A stretch of 64,000 nt of DNA from Bacteroidia bacterium (GCA_030428705.1 JAUIDI010000009.1:62001-126000), one strand, 5' to 3'; positions 23,032 through 35,043 are shown, counted from the first letter of the stretch. Translations and numbers: made by a program. The notes: generated by a model not told the origin, from the sequence alone.

Positions 23032-25203
23032 ATGAACCGATTTTTGAAAAATACCTTGATTTTGCTCATGTTCGTTTTCATGGGCTGTAAGGCCACGGCA
23101 CAAAAGTTCACGAGCCATACGGTAAAGAAGGGAGAGACTCTGGAGTCGATAGCAAAACAGTTCGGGGTAACCCAAGAGACCCTGCTTACCTATAACAAAG
23201 AGATCAAGAAAGGTCAAGAATTACGGGAGAACACGATTTTGGTCGTTCCCGCGACTTCAAATCAGGTAAGACCGAATACAAACGTTACCAGCGGAACCCG
23301 TGATACAATAACTTCTCAGGAAGAACCTATCGGATTCACTTCACACAAAGTGCGGAGAAAAGAGACCCTTTTCGGCATTGCCAAGCGATACAATATTACC
23401 GAAGACGATATCAAACGCTATAATCGTGAACTCTACGCCTCGCAGTTGAAAAAGAAAATGGTTTTGCGTATACCTAAATTCCGTAGGGTAAAACCGGAAG
23501 AGGCGATCAATGAAGAAGATTTCGAGGTCTATACGGTCGCGCCTAAAGAAACCCGTTGGAGTATTGCGCATAAATATGGCATTACGATAGATAGTATGTT
23601 GACTCTGAATCCCGATCTTTCAAAAACGTCGGATTATTTGAGGGAAGGGCAGGAGCTTCGAATGCCGAAATTGCCGGGAAGTAGCATTCCTGATCAAGAG
23701 ACCCAGCTGTTTGTTTCCTATACCGTGCCGGCCAAAATGAATTTTTACCGGTTGGAACAAGAATTCGGGGTAAAATCTGATGAGATAGTCAGGTTAAATC
23801 CTGAAATAACTGAACAAAATGGATTGAAGGAGGGTATGGTGATACGAATTCCACAGGTAAAAAGAGATCCTGGTGAAATCAACACCGATAATTATAACTT
23901 TTACGAAGTCAAACCCAAGCAAACGGTTTTTTCATTGACCCGAAAACTGGGTGTAGATTATAAAGATCTGTTGGCGTTGAATCCAGATTTACAAGAGGGT
24001 TTGAAGGCAGGCATGGTACTGAAATTGCCCAAAGATCAAATTGGGGACTTTGAAGTTCGAAATTCATTGGTGCTCGATAAGATAAATCTGTTGGATAGTA
24101 TTGATGTCGCCAATAGGCCCAAATTGATGTTTCTTTTGCCTTTCCGTTTGGATCGTTTGAACCTGAACGATCACGAAGAAGTCGAGGAAGCCATTTATAA
24201 AAGAACCGATGTCAAGTTGAGTTTGGGGCTGTATTCGGGTGCCTTGGTCGCTTTGGATTCCATAGCCGATCTTGGCATTTCCGTCGATGTTAAGACTTTT
24301 GACAATCAACTCGATCTGGTGAAAACCAAAGAAATTCTGTTAAGGGAAAGTCTAAACGATGTAAACGCCATTATCGGGCCATTGGACTTAGCTTCGTTAA
24401 AAGAAGTAGCCGTTCGCGCCGCCGAATATCACGTGCCCGTTATTGCACCTATCCCGGCGAATAGTAATATAAGCTTGAACAATGTGTTCTTTTCGTACAC
24501 TTCCGATGCTTTGCTTCGCAAGAAGATGATCGATTATGTCGCTAGTGCGAAGACCAATCAGAATATTATCATTATTGCGGATTCGGTCAATGCGGTGGTA
24601 CGGGATTCGCTGCTATCAAGATTTCCCGAGGCCAAAGTGGCCGAGGTGAAGGAGGAGGAAAAGAATATCGGTGTCAATATCGATAAATTAAAATTACTGT
24701 TGTCGAAAGAAACCGAGAACTGGGTTTTTTTAGAGACCGATAATTTCAAATTGGCTTCTAGTGTTAGCTCGATCTTAAATTCATTCCAAAATGCCCTTTT
24801 GGACCCGCTGGATAAAGAGAAGGTAAGTTTGCGCATGTTCACCACCAATAGGGGAAAGGCTTTCGAGAACGATGTGATTTCGAGTGCGCACCTGTCGAAC
24901 CTTAATTTTACATATCCTTCGGTTTACCGGGAACCACAAAACAATGCCTTTGTGAGGAGGTATCGAGCGCGCTTTGGGGAAATTCCGGATCGTTATGCCG
25001 TTCGCGGTTTTGATATGACCTTTGACCTTCTGTTGAAATTGGCTTACAAAAATGACTTGGTAGCGGTGTCAAAATTGATCGGCGAAACCAGTTATACCGG
25101 CAATAAATTTTCGTATGAAAAAGATTTCGCATCAGGATACTTCAACCAATCTTCATACATAATGAGTTATGATGAAATGCGATTGAAGGAAGTCGAGAAT
25201 TAA
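23032..25203 (+). CDS. LysM-repeat lipoprotein with periplasmic-binding-protein-like domain
   Basis: 723-aa envelope protein. A signal peptide with FMGC lipobox is followed by five LysM modules, each starting with (H/Y)xVxxxE-like residues and ending in a hydrophobic-P strand (IP, VP, LP), spaced over about residues 25-345. The C-terminal half is a type I periplasmic-binding (ANF/leucine-binding-like) fold, for example MFLLPFRLDRL, LGLYSGALVALDS, AIIGPLDL and VIAPIPANSNIS. It probably binds peptidoglycan and a second ligand or partner in the periplasm, similar to LpoA-type or amino-acid-receptor proteins. Start at 23032 is preferred over an ATG 12 bases earlier that overlaps guaA. Likely cotranscribed with guaA. 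Confidence 0.85.
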   Translation: MNRFLKNTLILLMFVFMGCKATAQKFTSHTVKKGETLESIAKQFGVTQETLLTYNKEIKKGQELRENTILVVPATSNQVRPNTNVTSGTRDTITSQEEPIGFTSHKVRRKETLFGIAKRYNITEDDIKRYNRELYASQLKKKMVLRIPKFRRVKPEEAINEEDFEVYTVAPKETRWSIAHKYGITIDSMLTLNPDLSKTSDYLREGQELRMPKLPGSSIPDQETQLFVSYTVPAKMNFYRLEQEFGVKSDEIVRLNPEITEQNGLKEGMVIRIPQVKRDPGEINTDNYNFYEVKPKQTVFSLTRKLGVDYKDLLALNPDLQEGLKAGMVLKLPKDQIGDFEVRNSLVLDKINLLDSIDVANRPKLMFLLPFRLDRLNLNDHEEVEEAIYKRTDVKLSLGLYSGALVALDSIADLGISVDVKTFDNQLDLVKTKEILLRESLNDVNAIIGPLDLASLKEVAVRAAEYHVPVIAPIPANSNISLNNVFFSYTSDALLRKKMIDYVASAKTNQNIIIIADSVNAVVRDSLLSRFPEAKVAEVKEEEKNIGVNIDKLKLLLSKETENWVFLETDNFKLASSVSSILNSFQNALLDPLDKEKVSLRMFTTNRGKAFENDVISSAHLSNLNFTYPSVYREPQNNAFVRRYRARFGEIPDRYAVRGFDMTFDLLLKLAYKNDLVAVSKLIGETSYTGNKFSYEKDFASGYFNQSSYIMSYDEMRLKEVEN

Positions 25204-25210
25204 AAATGCT

Positions 25211-25615
25211 ATGACATCAAAAGTAACTTATAACGGGGGACTTCGCACAAGTTGTGAGCACTTGCGTTCCGGTGATACTTTCATCACCGATGCCCCGATA
25301 GATAATAATGGAAAAGGCCAGGCTTTTTCACCGACGGATACCGTTGCCACAGGGCTTGCCAGTTGTATGCTAACGATGATGGGAATCAAGGCCAATAGTC
25401 TGGATGTAGATCTTACGAATGCCATGGCAGAAGTTACCAAGCATATGGCGGCCGACCCGAGGCGTATTTCGAAGATAGAAGTAAAATTGAGCCTACCCAA
25501 GAATGTGTCGGACAAGAACCGTAAGATTTTGGAACATACGGCAAATACTTGCCCGGTACACTATAGTCTGCATCCCGATATCGAAAAAGTAATTTCCTAT
25601 AATTGGGTATTCTAA
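25211..25615 (+). CDS. OsmC family protein
   Basis: 134-aa cytoplasmic peroxiredoxin-like protein. The two reactive cysteines of the OsmC/Ohr fold are visible as Cys52 (LASCMLTMMG) and Cys114 (ANTCPVHYS). It probably reduces organic hydroperoxides with thiol cofactor. It follows the LysM gene by 7 bases and overlaps the next gene by 13 bases, so the set guaA-LysM-OsmC-DUF922 looks like one transcript. Confidence 0.9.
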   Translation: MTSKVTYNGGLRTSCEHLRSGDTFITDAPIDNNGKGQAFSPTDTVATGLASCMLTMMGIKANSLDVDLTNAMAEVTKHMAADPRRISKIEVKLSLPKNVSDKNRKILEHTANTCPVHYSLHPDIEKVISYNWVF

Positions 25616-26139
25616 AAAATATTTGCTGCCTGATTTTTTTGCTATCGTCAGGTCTTGTCTTCTCCCAAGAAGAGGAAACCATTCCTTGGAGTCCCGACAG
25701 AAAGTTGCAATGGGAAGATTTCAAGGGGAGGCCCTTTAAAACGGCATGGGCCGCAGCGGTTACTGCAAGTGGAATCTCCTATGAATTTTCTTCAACGGAA
25801 ACAGATGGAAAGTTAGAACTTGATATCGAGATCAGTACGCATTTCTATCCCGATAAGTCGTGGTTTCAGCCCGATTTGGTCAACGAGGTCATTTTAAGCC
25901 ATGAGCAATTGCATTTTGATATTGCCGAAATTTTTGCCCGAAAGATGCGCAAAAAAGTGTCTCGGACCAATTTCACGGGTAATGTTAAGGCCGAAATCAA
26001 AAAAATATACCGAGACATTTTAAAAGAGCTCAATGCCTTTCAAAAAAAGTATGATTATGAGACCAATTTTTCCCGAAATATTGAGCAACAATTGCTATGG
26101 AACAAGAAAATCGCCGAACTCTTGAATGAAATGGAGTAG
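25603..26139 (+). CDS. DUF922-like exported protein with HExxH motif
   Basis: 178-aa protein with a signal peptide ending near GLVFSQ. The only start that keeps the signal peptide is a TTG at 25603, inside the OsmC gene; no ATG is available there. The mature part contains WEDFKG and the zincin-type motif HEQLH at residues 100-104 followed by FDI, the mark of the DUF922 family, whose members are suspected zinc proteases. Function is not established. Overlap with OsmC suggests translational coupling. Confidence 0.75.
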   Translation: MGILKNICCLIFLLSSGLVFSQEEETIPWSPDRKLQWEDFKGRPFKTAWAAAVTASGISYEFSSTETDGKLELDIEISTHFYPDKSWFQPDLVNEVILSHEQLHFDIAEIFARKMRKKVSRTNFTGNVKAEIKKIYRDILKELNAFQKKYDYETNFSRNIEQQLLWNKKIAELLNEME

Positions 26140-26174
26140 GGGACCGCTTATTTTTCTAGAAATACCCCGGTACA

Positions 26175-26699
26175 CTAAAACCGGAAAGAAATACCGGTGG
26201 TCAAATAGGCTACACCGTAACCGGCTTCAGCAAATACGGCTATGTTCTCGGCAAAGTACCATCTGCCACCAATAAAAGCAGTGGCCCCAGGCCTGCTATT
26301 AAAGTTACCATTGCCATCATACGACAATATGTTATATGAAGCCATTACACCTCCATAGACATCAAGATTTTCAACTTCCAAACCATTAAAGTGATAGGCA
26401 CCCCTTACACCGATGATAGTATAGTTCCACTTGTCATTTCCCCCTACGTAATCATATTTATAGGTTTTTGTGCCTATATAGCCACCAAGGCTCACCACAC
26501 CCGGTCCGGGCAATTCCCAGATTCCCCTTTCGTAACTAACGCTAAGACCGACACTCTGTGAAGAAGTCGTATAACTACCGAAGGAACCTCCAAAACCGAC
26601 ACCACCGTTTATCACGTTGGTTCCGACATTGAATTCTTGGGCATGCACAAACGATACGCCGAGCAGTACAAATGCAAAAAGTAAGATCGATTTCTTCAT
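26175..26699 (-). CDS. Small outer-membrane beta-barrel protein
   Basis: 174-aa protein with a classical signal peptide (ending SFVHAQ) and alternating hydrophobic/polar strands. The C-terminus ends VAYLTTGISFRF with a terminal Phe, as expected for a barrel inserted by BAM. It has the composition of small OmpW/OprF-like Bacteroidota barrels. No specific function can be given. Convergent with the DUF922 gene. Confidence 0.75.
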   Translation of the reverse strand: MKKSILLFAFVLLGVSFVHAQEFNVGTNVINGGVGFGGSFGSYTTSSQSVGLSVSYERGIWELPGPGVVSLGGYIGTKTYKYDYVGGNDKWNYTIIGVRGAYHFNGLEVENLDVYGGVMASYNILSYDGNGNFNSRPGATAFIGGRWYFAENIAVFAEAGYGVAYLTTGISFRF

Positions 26700-26879
26700 G
26701 AATTGGGATTTTACCGATTGATATTTATTTATTTTATTTTGGTAAACTTATGCAAAATAAGGTTAGGTTGTTCGGTTAAACCAAAGGGATTGCATAAAAC
26801 GCATGGACTTTTGATGTCCGAACCGAATATCGGCATTTTATCGGATTTTCAATAATTCCGTTTGTCAAATATCACATTA

Positions 26880-27434
26880 TCAATCGATTAATATGAAGGT
26901 GATATCGGTAAATTTGCCATTGGTAATCGTATACTGTTTTCCTGTATCCTCATCGGTCGCTACAAAATTGAACTCCCCTGAAATCGAATGATTTACTTTA
27001 TCGATTGCCGTAACCTTGATGAAAATGCTCTCAACATCGCCTGCATTAATTTCCGTTCCGTTTTCGGAGTTGTTATCTTCTTTGTAGCCGCCTTCCGCGC
27101 CTAAGTTCGCCTCTGGCGAATCCCAAGTACTTCCAGCCTGTAAATCGTCGTAGTCGGAACCACCGAAACCAATGCCGATTACCTTGCCAGTTTGTAATCC
27201 TGTTAGGTCGCCACCGGCTATGGCTACGGCATAAATTCCTGATTGTACGGTTATGGTAGCCTCTACATAATCTTTATTCGCCCCGAAATCGGCTCCATTG
27301 ACTTTGGCTGTGAAATCGTCTCCGGCGGTGATATCGAAAGTATCTTCTATTTTATTTTTGATATCCTCGGGAGTACAATTCAATAAAAAGAGCGCCATTG
27401 ATGCTATTAAATAGAATTTTATTTTTCTGTACAT
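26880..27434 (-). CDS. Hypothetical lipoprotein, DUF6252-like
   Basis: 184-aa predicted lipoprotein, lipobox LNC at Cys20. The mature part is a single small beta-sandwich; pieces such as FTAKVNGADF, GDVESIFIKVTAIDK, HSISGEFNFVA and YTITNGKFTDI match the pattern of the DUF6252 family of Bacteroidota. Function unknown. It lies 180 bp upstream of the barrel gene on the same strand and is divergent from the TPR kinase gene. Confidence 0.65.
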   Translation of the reverse strand: MYRKIKFYLIASMALFLLNCTPEDIKNKIEDTFDITAGDDFTAKVNGADFGANKDYVEATITVQSGIYAVAIAGGDLTGLQTGKVIGIGFGGSDYDDLQAGSTWDSPEANLGAEGGYKEDNNSENGTEINAGDVESIFIKVTAIDKVNHSISGEFNFVATDEDTGKQYTITNGKFTDITFILID

Positions 27435-27621
27435 GGTCTAAATTTTTGAAAGATTAAGATCAAGTGATTTGGTTCATAAATAGTAAATGTAACACTATCT
27501 CCATGCCATTGCCATCTATATTTATTAAGCGGGCCTCTGACCGGTTTGTTCGTAAGGTTTATAGGTTTGAACGTTTTTGTGAAATAGACCGGATAGCATA
27601 TCGTTAGTAGATTAAAACCAT

Positions 27622-27629
27622 TAAATTTG
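27622..27629 (+). promoter_or_regulatory. -7 box of the TPR-kinase gene (TAAATTTG)
   Basis: Perfect TAnnTTTG match that ends 17 bases before the annotated ATG, giving a leader of about ten bases. A second TAGGTTTG at 27562-27569 could be an alternative promoter. Confidence 0.5.
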
Positions 27630-27646
27630 AAATCGAACCAAGTCAA

Positions 27647-29446
27647 ATGATGCAGATTCCGATGAGAAGGTTCTTGCCTTCTGCCTTTTTCTTTCTACTC
27701 AGCTTTTTTATCGGTGCCCAAGAACAAGATTCAAGCATACTTATCGACGAATTGAACGCTTATAAGAAGAAAGATTCCGTAAGGGTAAACTTATTGGTGG
27801 GAACAGCGGAAAGCCTAAATTATAGTGACCCTGATGAAGCCTTGAGATTCGTCGACGAAGCCTTAACAATTTCATCTCAGATTGGTTGGGAGAAAGGCAA
27901 GGCACTGGCCCTTAGACAAAAAGGTAACCTCCACTATGTAATGGGCGTTAACCTAAGAGCCTTGGACGCTTATCAACAAGCCTTGATTATAAGCAAGACA
28001 ATTAATGATAGAAATTTAGAATCGGGTCTGTTGGGTAATTTGGGCAATATCCATGCGGATATGAAAGAATATGACGAGGCCTTGGAAAAATACCGCACTT
28101 ATTTGGAAGCCTCGAAAGAATTGGGGAGAAGATCGGATCAAATAAAGGCACTTACCAACATCGGTATTATATATACCGATATGGATAAGCACGATAAGGG
28201 TATTGCCTATTTGGAAAAAGCCCTTTCCTTGTCCAAGGAAGAGGAAAATGATTTGTTTATTGCTGCCATTACCAATAATCTCGGACTTGCCTATAAAGGC
28301 CTGAAAGCCTATTCGGAATCTTTGGACTATTATGAGGATGCGGCGAGGATGGCAAAAAAAATCGACAATAAATATATAGAAGCTTCCGCCTTGAACAGTG
28401 TAGGTAAGATAAATATTCTTTTGGGCAATTTCGAATTGGCCAAAAGCGCAGGTCTTAACGCGCTCGAAATATCGGTAGAAATAGATGCTATCGAATGGCA
28501 GGCAGATTCTTGGCAGGTTCTAAGCGATGTTTACGAAAATGAAGGTAAATCGGCAGATGCCCTAATGGCCTATAAAAGGTATATAAATCTAAGGGATAGT
28601 GTATTGGGAGAAGAAAAGAAATCCGAGATTACCAAAAAAGAAATGCAATTCGAACTCGAAAGGCAAGAAGCGGAGGCGAATGCAACGATACAAAGACAGA
28701 CATTAATAAAGAACATGTATCTTTTGGCAGGTATTCTAGTAGCCGTGGCTTCTCTAATCGGATATCTTCTCTACAAGAGAAAAAGGGACGCCCTGGCCGA
28801 AAAGAACATAGCCGAATTCAATACCAAGGTTGCAGAGACCGAATTAAAGGCATTGCGTTCACAGATGAACCCACACTTTATATTCAATTCATTGAACTCT
28901 ATAAGCGATTACATGTCGAAGAACGATGTCGATACGGCCGATGAATATTTGATGAAGTTCGCCAAACTCACCAGGGCCATATTGGAAGGTTCGGAAAAAA
29001 AATGGATAACCCTTGAAGAAGATCTTGAACTGATCAAACTCTATCTTGAAATAGAGGCACTTCGTTTTAAAAACAAGCTTGACCATAGTATAAAGGTCGA
29101 TAGCGAAATCGATGTTGAGAACACCTTGGTTCCTCCATTACTCTTACAGCCCTTTATCGAAAATAGTATTTGGCACGGTATCGCCAAGAAAGAAACGAAA
29201 GGGAATATCGACATAGAAATTAAGTTGGAAGACAAGATGCTGGTCTGCAGGGTCGATGACGATGGGGTAGGAAGGAAAAAGGTAGTGGGTCACCATCTTG
29301 AAAAAGAATCAATGGGCATCAAGATTACAAAAAACAGATTGGATGTAATAAGTCAATTGAACAAAATGAAGGGCAGTATCGATATATTTGATAAAAAACA
29401 GGGCCTTAGGGTAGAGTTAAAACTGCCTTTAAAACTTAATTTTTAA
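27647..29446 (+). CDS. TPR-containing LytS-type sensor histidine kinase
   Basis: 599-aa membrane kinase. A signal peptide is followed by about six TPRs (residues 60-310), a coiled coil, one membrane segment (about 356-377) and a His_kinase domain with QMNPHFIFNSLNSI, where His410 is the likely phosphoacceptor, then PPLLLQPFIENSIWHG (N-box) and DDDGVG of the ATPase domain. It pairs with the LytTR regulator that starts 10 bases after its stop. The signal sensed by the TPRs is unknown. An alternative start at 27662 would still leave a signal peptide. Confidence 0.9.
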   Translation: MMQIPMRRFLPSAFFFLLSFFIGAQEQDSSILIDELNAYKKKDSVRVNLLVGTAESLNYSDPDEALRFVDEALTISSQIGWEKGKALALRQKGNLHYVMGVNLRALDAYQQALIISKTINDRNLESGLLGNLGNIHADMKEYDEALEKYRTYLEASKELGRRSDQIKALTNIGIIYTDMDKHDKGIAYLEKALSLSKEEENDLFIAAITNNLGLAYKGLKAYSESLDYYEDAARMAKKIDNKYIEASALNSVGKINILLGNFELAKSAGLNALEISVEIDAIEWQADSWQVLSDVYENEGKSADALMAYKRYINLRDSVLGEEKKSEITKKEMQFELERQEAEANATIQRQTLIKNMYLLAGILVAVASLIGYLLYKRKRDALAEKNIAEFNTKVAETELKALRSQMNPHFIFNSLNSISDYMSKNDVDTADEYLMKFAKLTRAILEGSEKKWITLEEDLELIKLYLEIEALRFKNKLDHSIKVDSEIDVENTLVPPLLLQPFIENSIWHGIAKKETKGNIDIEIKLEDKMLVCRVDDDGVGRKKVVGHHLEKESMGIKITKNRLDVISQLNKMKGSIDIFDKKQGLRVELKLPLKLNF

Positions 29447-29455
29447 TATACAGGT

Positions 29456-30202
29456 ATGCTAAAGGCCATTATTATAGACGACGAGCAACATTGCATCGAC
29501 CGGATAAAAAAACTACTTGGCCCATATACCGATGCCTTAGACCTTAAGGCAAGTTGCAGTACAAATGCAGAAGCATTGCAAAAAATAGCTCAAATCGATC
29601 CCGATGTAGTTTTCTTGGACGTTCATTTGCAGAATGGCACCGGTTTTGACCTATTGGCACAAATCAAGCCCATTGAATTTGAAATAGTATTTACGACCGC
29701 GCATGATAATTACGCTGTCGAGGCATTCCGATTTTCCGCACTTGACTATCTATTGAAACCTATTGATAAAGAAGCTTTCGATATTGCCGTTCAAAAGATA
29801 ATTCGAAGAGAAGGTATGAAAAGCGCCTCGAAAAGATTGGAAGTACTTTTTCAAAACCTTGAAAACAAGTTGGCCGGATCCCGTAAAGTGGCCATCACAA
29901 CATTGGAAGGTCTGACCTTTGTCAAAGTGGATGATATCATAAGATGCCAATCTGACGGTAATTATACCCAGCTTTTTCTTATTGGGAATAAAAAATTGAT
30001 TGCCACCAAGACATTAAAGCATTTTGAGGAAGTACTGGAAAATCATCAATTTTTTAGGGTACATAAGTCGCATTATATCAATATTTTATATATAGACAAG
30101 TATTTAAAGGGTAAAGGTGGGTACGTACAAATGTCGGATGGTACCCATATTGAGGTGGCCGTCAGACGAAAGGAAGAATTTCTGAGGAAGATAACAAAAT
30201 AA
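29456..30202 (+). CDS. LytTR family response regulator
   Basis: 248-aa regulator with a receiver domain (Asp8, Asp9, phosphoacceptor Asp55, Lys101) and a C-terminal LytTR DNA-binding domain from about 145 with VDDIIRCQSDGNYTQLFL and FFRVHKSHYIN. It is the partner of the kinase just upstream and should bind paired direct repeats; targets are not known. The neighbouring barrel and lipoprotein genes are possible ones. Confidence 0.93.
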   Translation: MLKAIIIDDEQHCIDRIKKLLGPYTDALDLKASCSTNAEALQKIAQIDPDVVFLDVHLQNGTGFDLLAQIKPIEFEIVFTTAHDNYAVEAFRFSALDYLLKPIDKEAFDIAVQKIIRREGMKSASKRLEVLFQNLENKLAGSRKVAITTLEGLTFVKVDDIIRCQSDGNYTQLFLIGNKKLIATKTLKHFEEVLENHQFFRVHKSHYINILYIDKYLKGKGGYVQMSDGTHIEVAVRRKEEFLRKITK

Positions 30203-30271
30203 AAGGTCTTGCTATTATTCAGCCTTAAACGAAATAGGCTTGATTGCTAAGATTGCGATAAACCTATCCAC

Positions 30272-31141
30272 CTAAACATCGCAGATCGTAACCCCTTCCT
30301 TTAGCGCGGCGATTTTATCATCCCAAGTAGGAATAAATTCTTGGGCCACATAACCTTTGAACCCGGTGGCCAAAATGGCTTTCATTATTGCGGGATAAAA
30401 CAATTCTTGGGTATCGTTGATTTCATTTCTACCAGGATTGCCACCCGTATGATAGTGTCCGAAATATTGATGATAATCTTGAATGTTACGAATAATATCG
30501 CCTTCCATGATCTGCATATGGTAGATATCGTATAACAGCTTAAAATTATCCGAACCCAATCTTCGGCATAATTCTACGCCCCAAAGTGTATTGTCGCACA
30601 TATAATCCTTATGGTCTACCTTTGAGTTCAAAAGCTCCATCTGAATTATAACACCATGCTTTTCAGCGACGGGTATGATCTTTTTCAGTCCTGTGACACA
30701 ATTGTGTAGGCCGACCAGGTCGTTCATACCTTTTCGATTCCCACTAAAGCAAATAAGGTTTGTATACCCGGCTTCAGCTACTTTAGGAATTACCTGTTGG
30801 TAGTCCGCGATCAGTTCTTCGTGCAATTTAGGGTCGTTCCAACCTTCCGTTATTCCTTTACCTGCACCCCAACACATTGACGCATGTATTCCGTATTTTT
30901 TCATCAGTGGCCAGTCCTCGGGGCCTGTTAGATCCATTGCCTTGATTCCTAGTTCGTTCAAGCCTTTGAGAAACTCTTCCATTGGAATCGATTCATAGCA
31001 CCACCTACAAACACTATGGTTGATATTTCCTTTTAGTTGATTGTTGGCCGCTTTACTTGAAGAGTTGGCATTGGCATTTTTATAAGCCAAAAGGCCAACC
31101 GAAGCAGCGGCCGAAGTCCCTATAAATTTTCTTCTTTTCAT
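30272..31141 (-). CDS. Sugar phosphate isomerase/epimerase-like TIM barrel, exported
   Basis: 289-aa AP-endonuclease-2-type TIM barrel. The N-terminus MKRRKFIGTSAAASVG resembles a twin-arginine signal, so the folded protein is probably sent to the periplasm. Metal-binding motifs are seen in MELLNSKVDH, YDIYHMQIMEGD and GHYHTGGNPGRNE, typical for hydroxypyruvate-isomerase-like members. The substrate is unknown. It stands alone between the LytTR regulator and DUF3820. Confidence 0.82.
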   Translation of the reverse strand: MKRRKFIGTSAAASVGLLAYKNANANSSSKAANNQLKGNINHSVCRWCYESIPMEEFLKGLNELGIKAMDLTGPEDWPLMKKYGIHASMCWGAGKGITEGWNDPKLHEELIADYQQVIPKVAEAGYTNLICFSGNRKGMNDLVGLHNCVTGLKKIIPVAEKHGVIIQMELLNSKVDHKDYMCDNTLWGVELCRRLGSDNFKLLYDIYHMQIMEGDIIRNIQDYHQYFGHYHTGGNPGRNEINDTQELFYPAIMKAILATGFKGYVAQEFIPTWDDKIAALKEGVTICDV

Positions 31142-31189
31142 TTTTATATAAGTAACCGATTCTTAAAGATATAAGTTTTACTTTTAAAA

Positions 31190-33143
<1,954 letters not shown>

Positions 33144-33189
33144 CGTTCTGAAACCGAATAGTTTACCCCTTACTAATTATTTCACCTAG

Positions 33190-35043
33190 ATGGAAGAAAA
33201 GAAACTCGATATAAATTCGATAATAGGCTTTGTGCTTATTTTCGGAATCCTACTTTTTTGGATGTACCAAAACCAACCGACCGCCGAGGAGTTGGAAGCC
33301 CAAAAAGCCAAGCAAGAACAGGTTGAGGCAGAAGCCGTGAAAAATGAGTCGCAAGAACAAAAAATCGATGCTCCCGCTGTTATAAACCTCCAAGATTCGA
33401 CGGCCGTTGCAAATTATAAAAGTACGATCGGTGCTTTTGGTTTTACGGCACCTTCGGAAGGCACGACCAAATTGGAGAACGATGTGATCTTTCTTGAGAT
33501 CGGCAATAAAGGAGGGCAGATCGTTGAGGCCCGGATGAAGCAGTTCAAGGCCTACGATTCTGTTCCCATATATTTGGTAAAAGACGGTAATGCTTCTTTC
33601 AGTTTGAATTTTACGGCATCCGATAATAGGGTACTGGATACCAAAGATCTTTATTTTGAGCCTTCTTTAAGTAAAAATGGAGAAAATCAGGTGCTTTCCA
33701 TGAAGGCCAAAACTTCACCGAACCAATTTCTCGAATATCGCTACGAAATAAAACCGAACGACTATATGGTCGATTTTACCATTCGATCACAGGGTCTGAA
33801 CGGGGTAATCAATAGTTCGAGGCCCGTGCAACTTGAATGGAAGGTAAAAGGTATTCGGCACAATAAAAGTATCCAATATGAAAATCGTTATACGCGATTG
33901 ACCTATAACCATGACGATGGCAAGATAAGTAAGCTATCGGAGACCAGTGATGACGAAGAATCCGAGGTCGATTTAAAATGGCTTTCATATAGGCAACACT
34001 TTTTCAGCTCCATTCTTGCCACCAAGGAAAATTTTGAAAAAGCCGAACTGTCATCAAAAAATCTAGTAGAGGAAGAAAGCCATACACAGGGGTTTACGAA
34101 AGAATTTGCTTCTGTTGTCCCTTTAAGCGTGCAAGGGGGCGAACTCTCCAAAAATATGTTTTGGTACTACGGCCCGACGGATGCCTTGGTCTTGGATAAA
34201 TACGAAGGTTTAGGGCTAGATGATAGTATTCCTTTCGGTTGGGGTATTTTTGGTTGGATTAACCGTTACCTCTTCACACCGTTTTATGCTTTTCTAAGTT
34301 CGTTTTTACCGGCCGGTATAGCCATTATCGTCATGACCATATTAGTGCGGTTGGCCATGTCCCCGGTTACTTATAAGTCCTACTTGTCACAGGCAAAGAT
34401 GAAAGTTCTCAAACCTGAGATTACTGAGTTAGGCGAAAAGTACAAGGACAACGCCATGAAAAAACAGCAGGAAACCATGAAACTCTATAATAAGGCAGGT
34501 GTGAGTCCGATGAGTGGTTGTGTACCGGCCCTATTGCAGATGCCCATATTTTATGCCCTGTTCATGTTCTTCCCGACTTCGTTTGCCCTGCGTCAAAAAT
34601 CGTTTTTGTGGGCGGACGATCTTTCATCGTACGATGCTATCGCGCAATTACCGTTCAGTATTCCATTTTATGGGGATCATGTGAGCTTGTTCCCGATTTT
34701 GGCATCGGTGGCCATATTCTTCTATATGATGATGACCACGGGCCAGAACATGCCGCAACAGCCCGGTATGCCGAATATGAAGTTCATCATGTACCTGATG
34801 CCCTTTATGATGCTGTTCTTCTTCAATAATTACGCAAGTGGCCTGAGCTTGTACTACTTTATTTCGAACCTGATTACGATAGGCATTATGCTCGTCATAA
34901 AGAATTTTATATTGGACGAGGAAAAAATACATGCCCAAATTCAGGAAAATAAGAAAAAGCCTAAAAAAGAAAATAAGTTCCAGCGCAAGATGCGCGAGAT
35001 GATGGAACAGGCCGAGGAACAGAAAAAGGCTGGTAGAAGATAA
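33190..35043 (+). CDS. yidC: Membrane protein insertase YidC
   Basis: 617-aa inner-membrane insertase. An N-terminal membrane anchor is followed by the large periplasmic P1 domain (about 40-350), then the five-helix core with the conserved RLAMSPVTYKS region, SGCVPALLQMPIFYALFMFF and PFMMLFFFNNYASGLSLYYF. A basic Lys-rich tail ends the protein. Length and order are as expected for Gram-negative YidC. A palindromic element follows. Confidence 0.96.
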   Translation: MEEKKLDINSIIGFVLIFGILLFWMYQNQPTAEELEAQKAKQEQVEAEAVKNESQEQKIDAPAVINLQDSTAVANYKSTIGAFGFTAPSEGTTKLENDVIFLEIGNKGGQIVEARMKQFKAYDSVPIYLVKDGNASFSLNFTASDNRVLDTKDLYFEPSLSKNGENQVLSMKAKTSPNQFLEYRYEIKPNDYMVDFTIRSQGLNGVINSSRPVQLEWKVKGIRHNKSIQYENRYTRLTYNHDDGKISKLSETSDDEESEVDLKWLSYRQHFFSSILATKENFEKAELSSKNLVEEESHTQGFTKEFASVVPLSVQGGELSKNMFWYYGPTDALVLDKYEGLGLDDSIPFGWGIFGWINRYLFTPFYAFLSSFLPAGIAIIVMTILVRLAMSPVTYKSYLSQAKMKVLKPEITELGEKYKDNAMKKQQETMKLYNKAGVSPMSGCVPALLQMPIFYALFMFFPTSFALRQKSFLWADDLSSYDAIAQLPFSIPFYGDHVSLFPILASVAIFFYMMMTTGQNMPQQPGMPNMKFIMYLMPFMMLFFFNNYASGLSLYYFISNLITIGIMLVIKNFILDEEKIHAQIQENKKKPKKENKFQRKMREMMEQAEEQKKAGRR

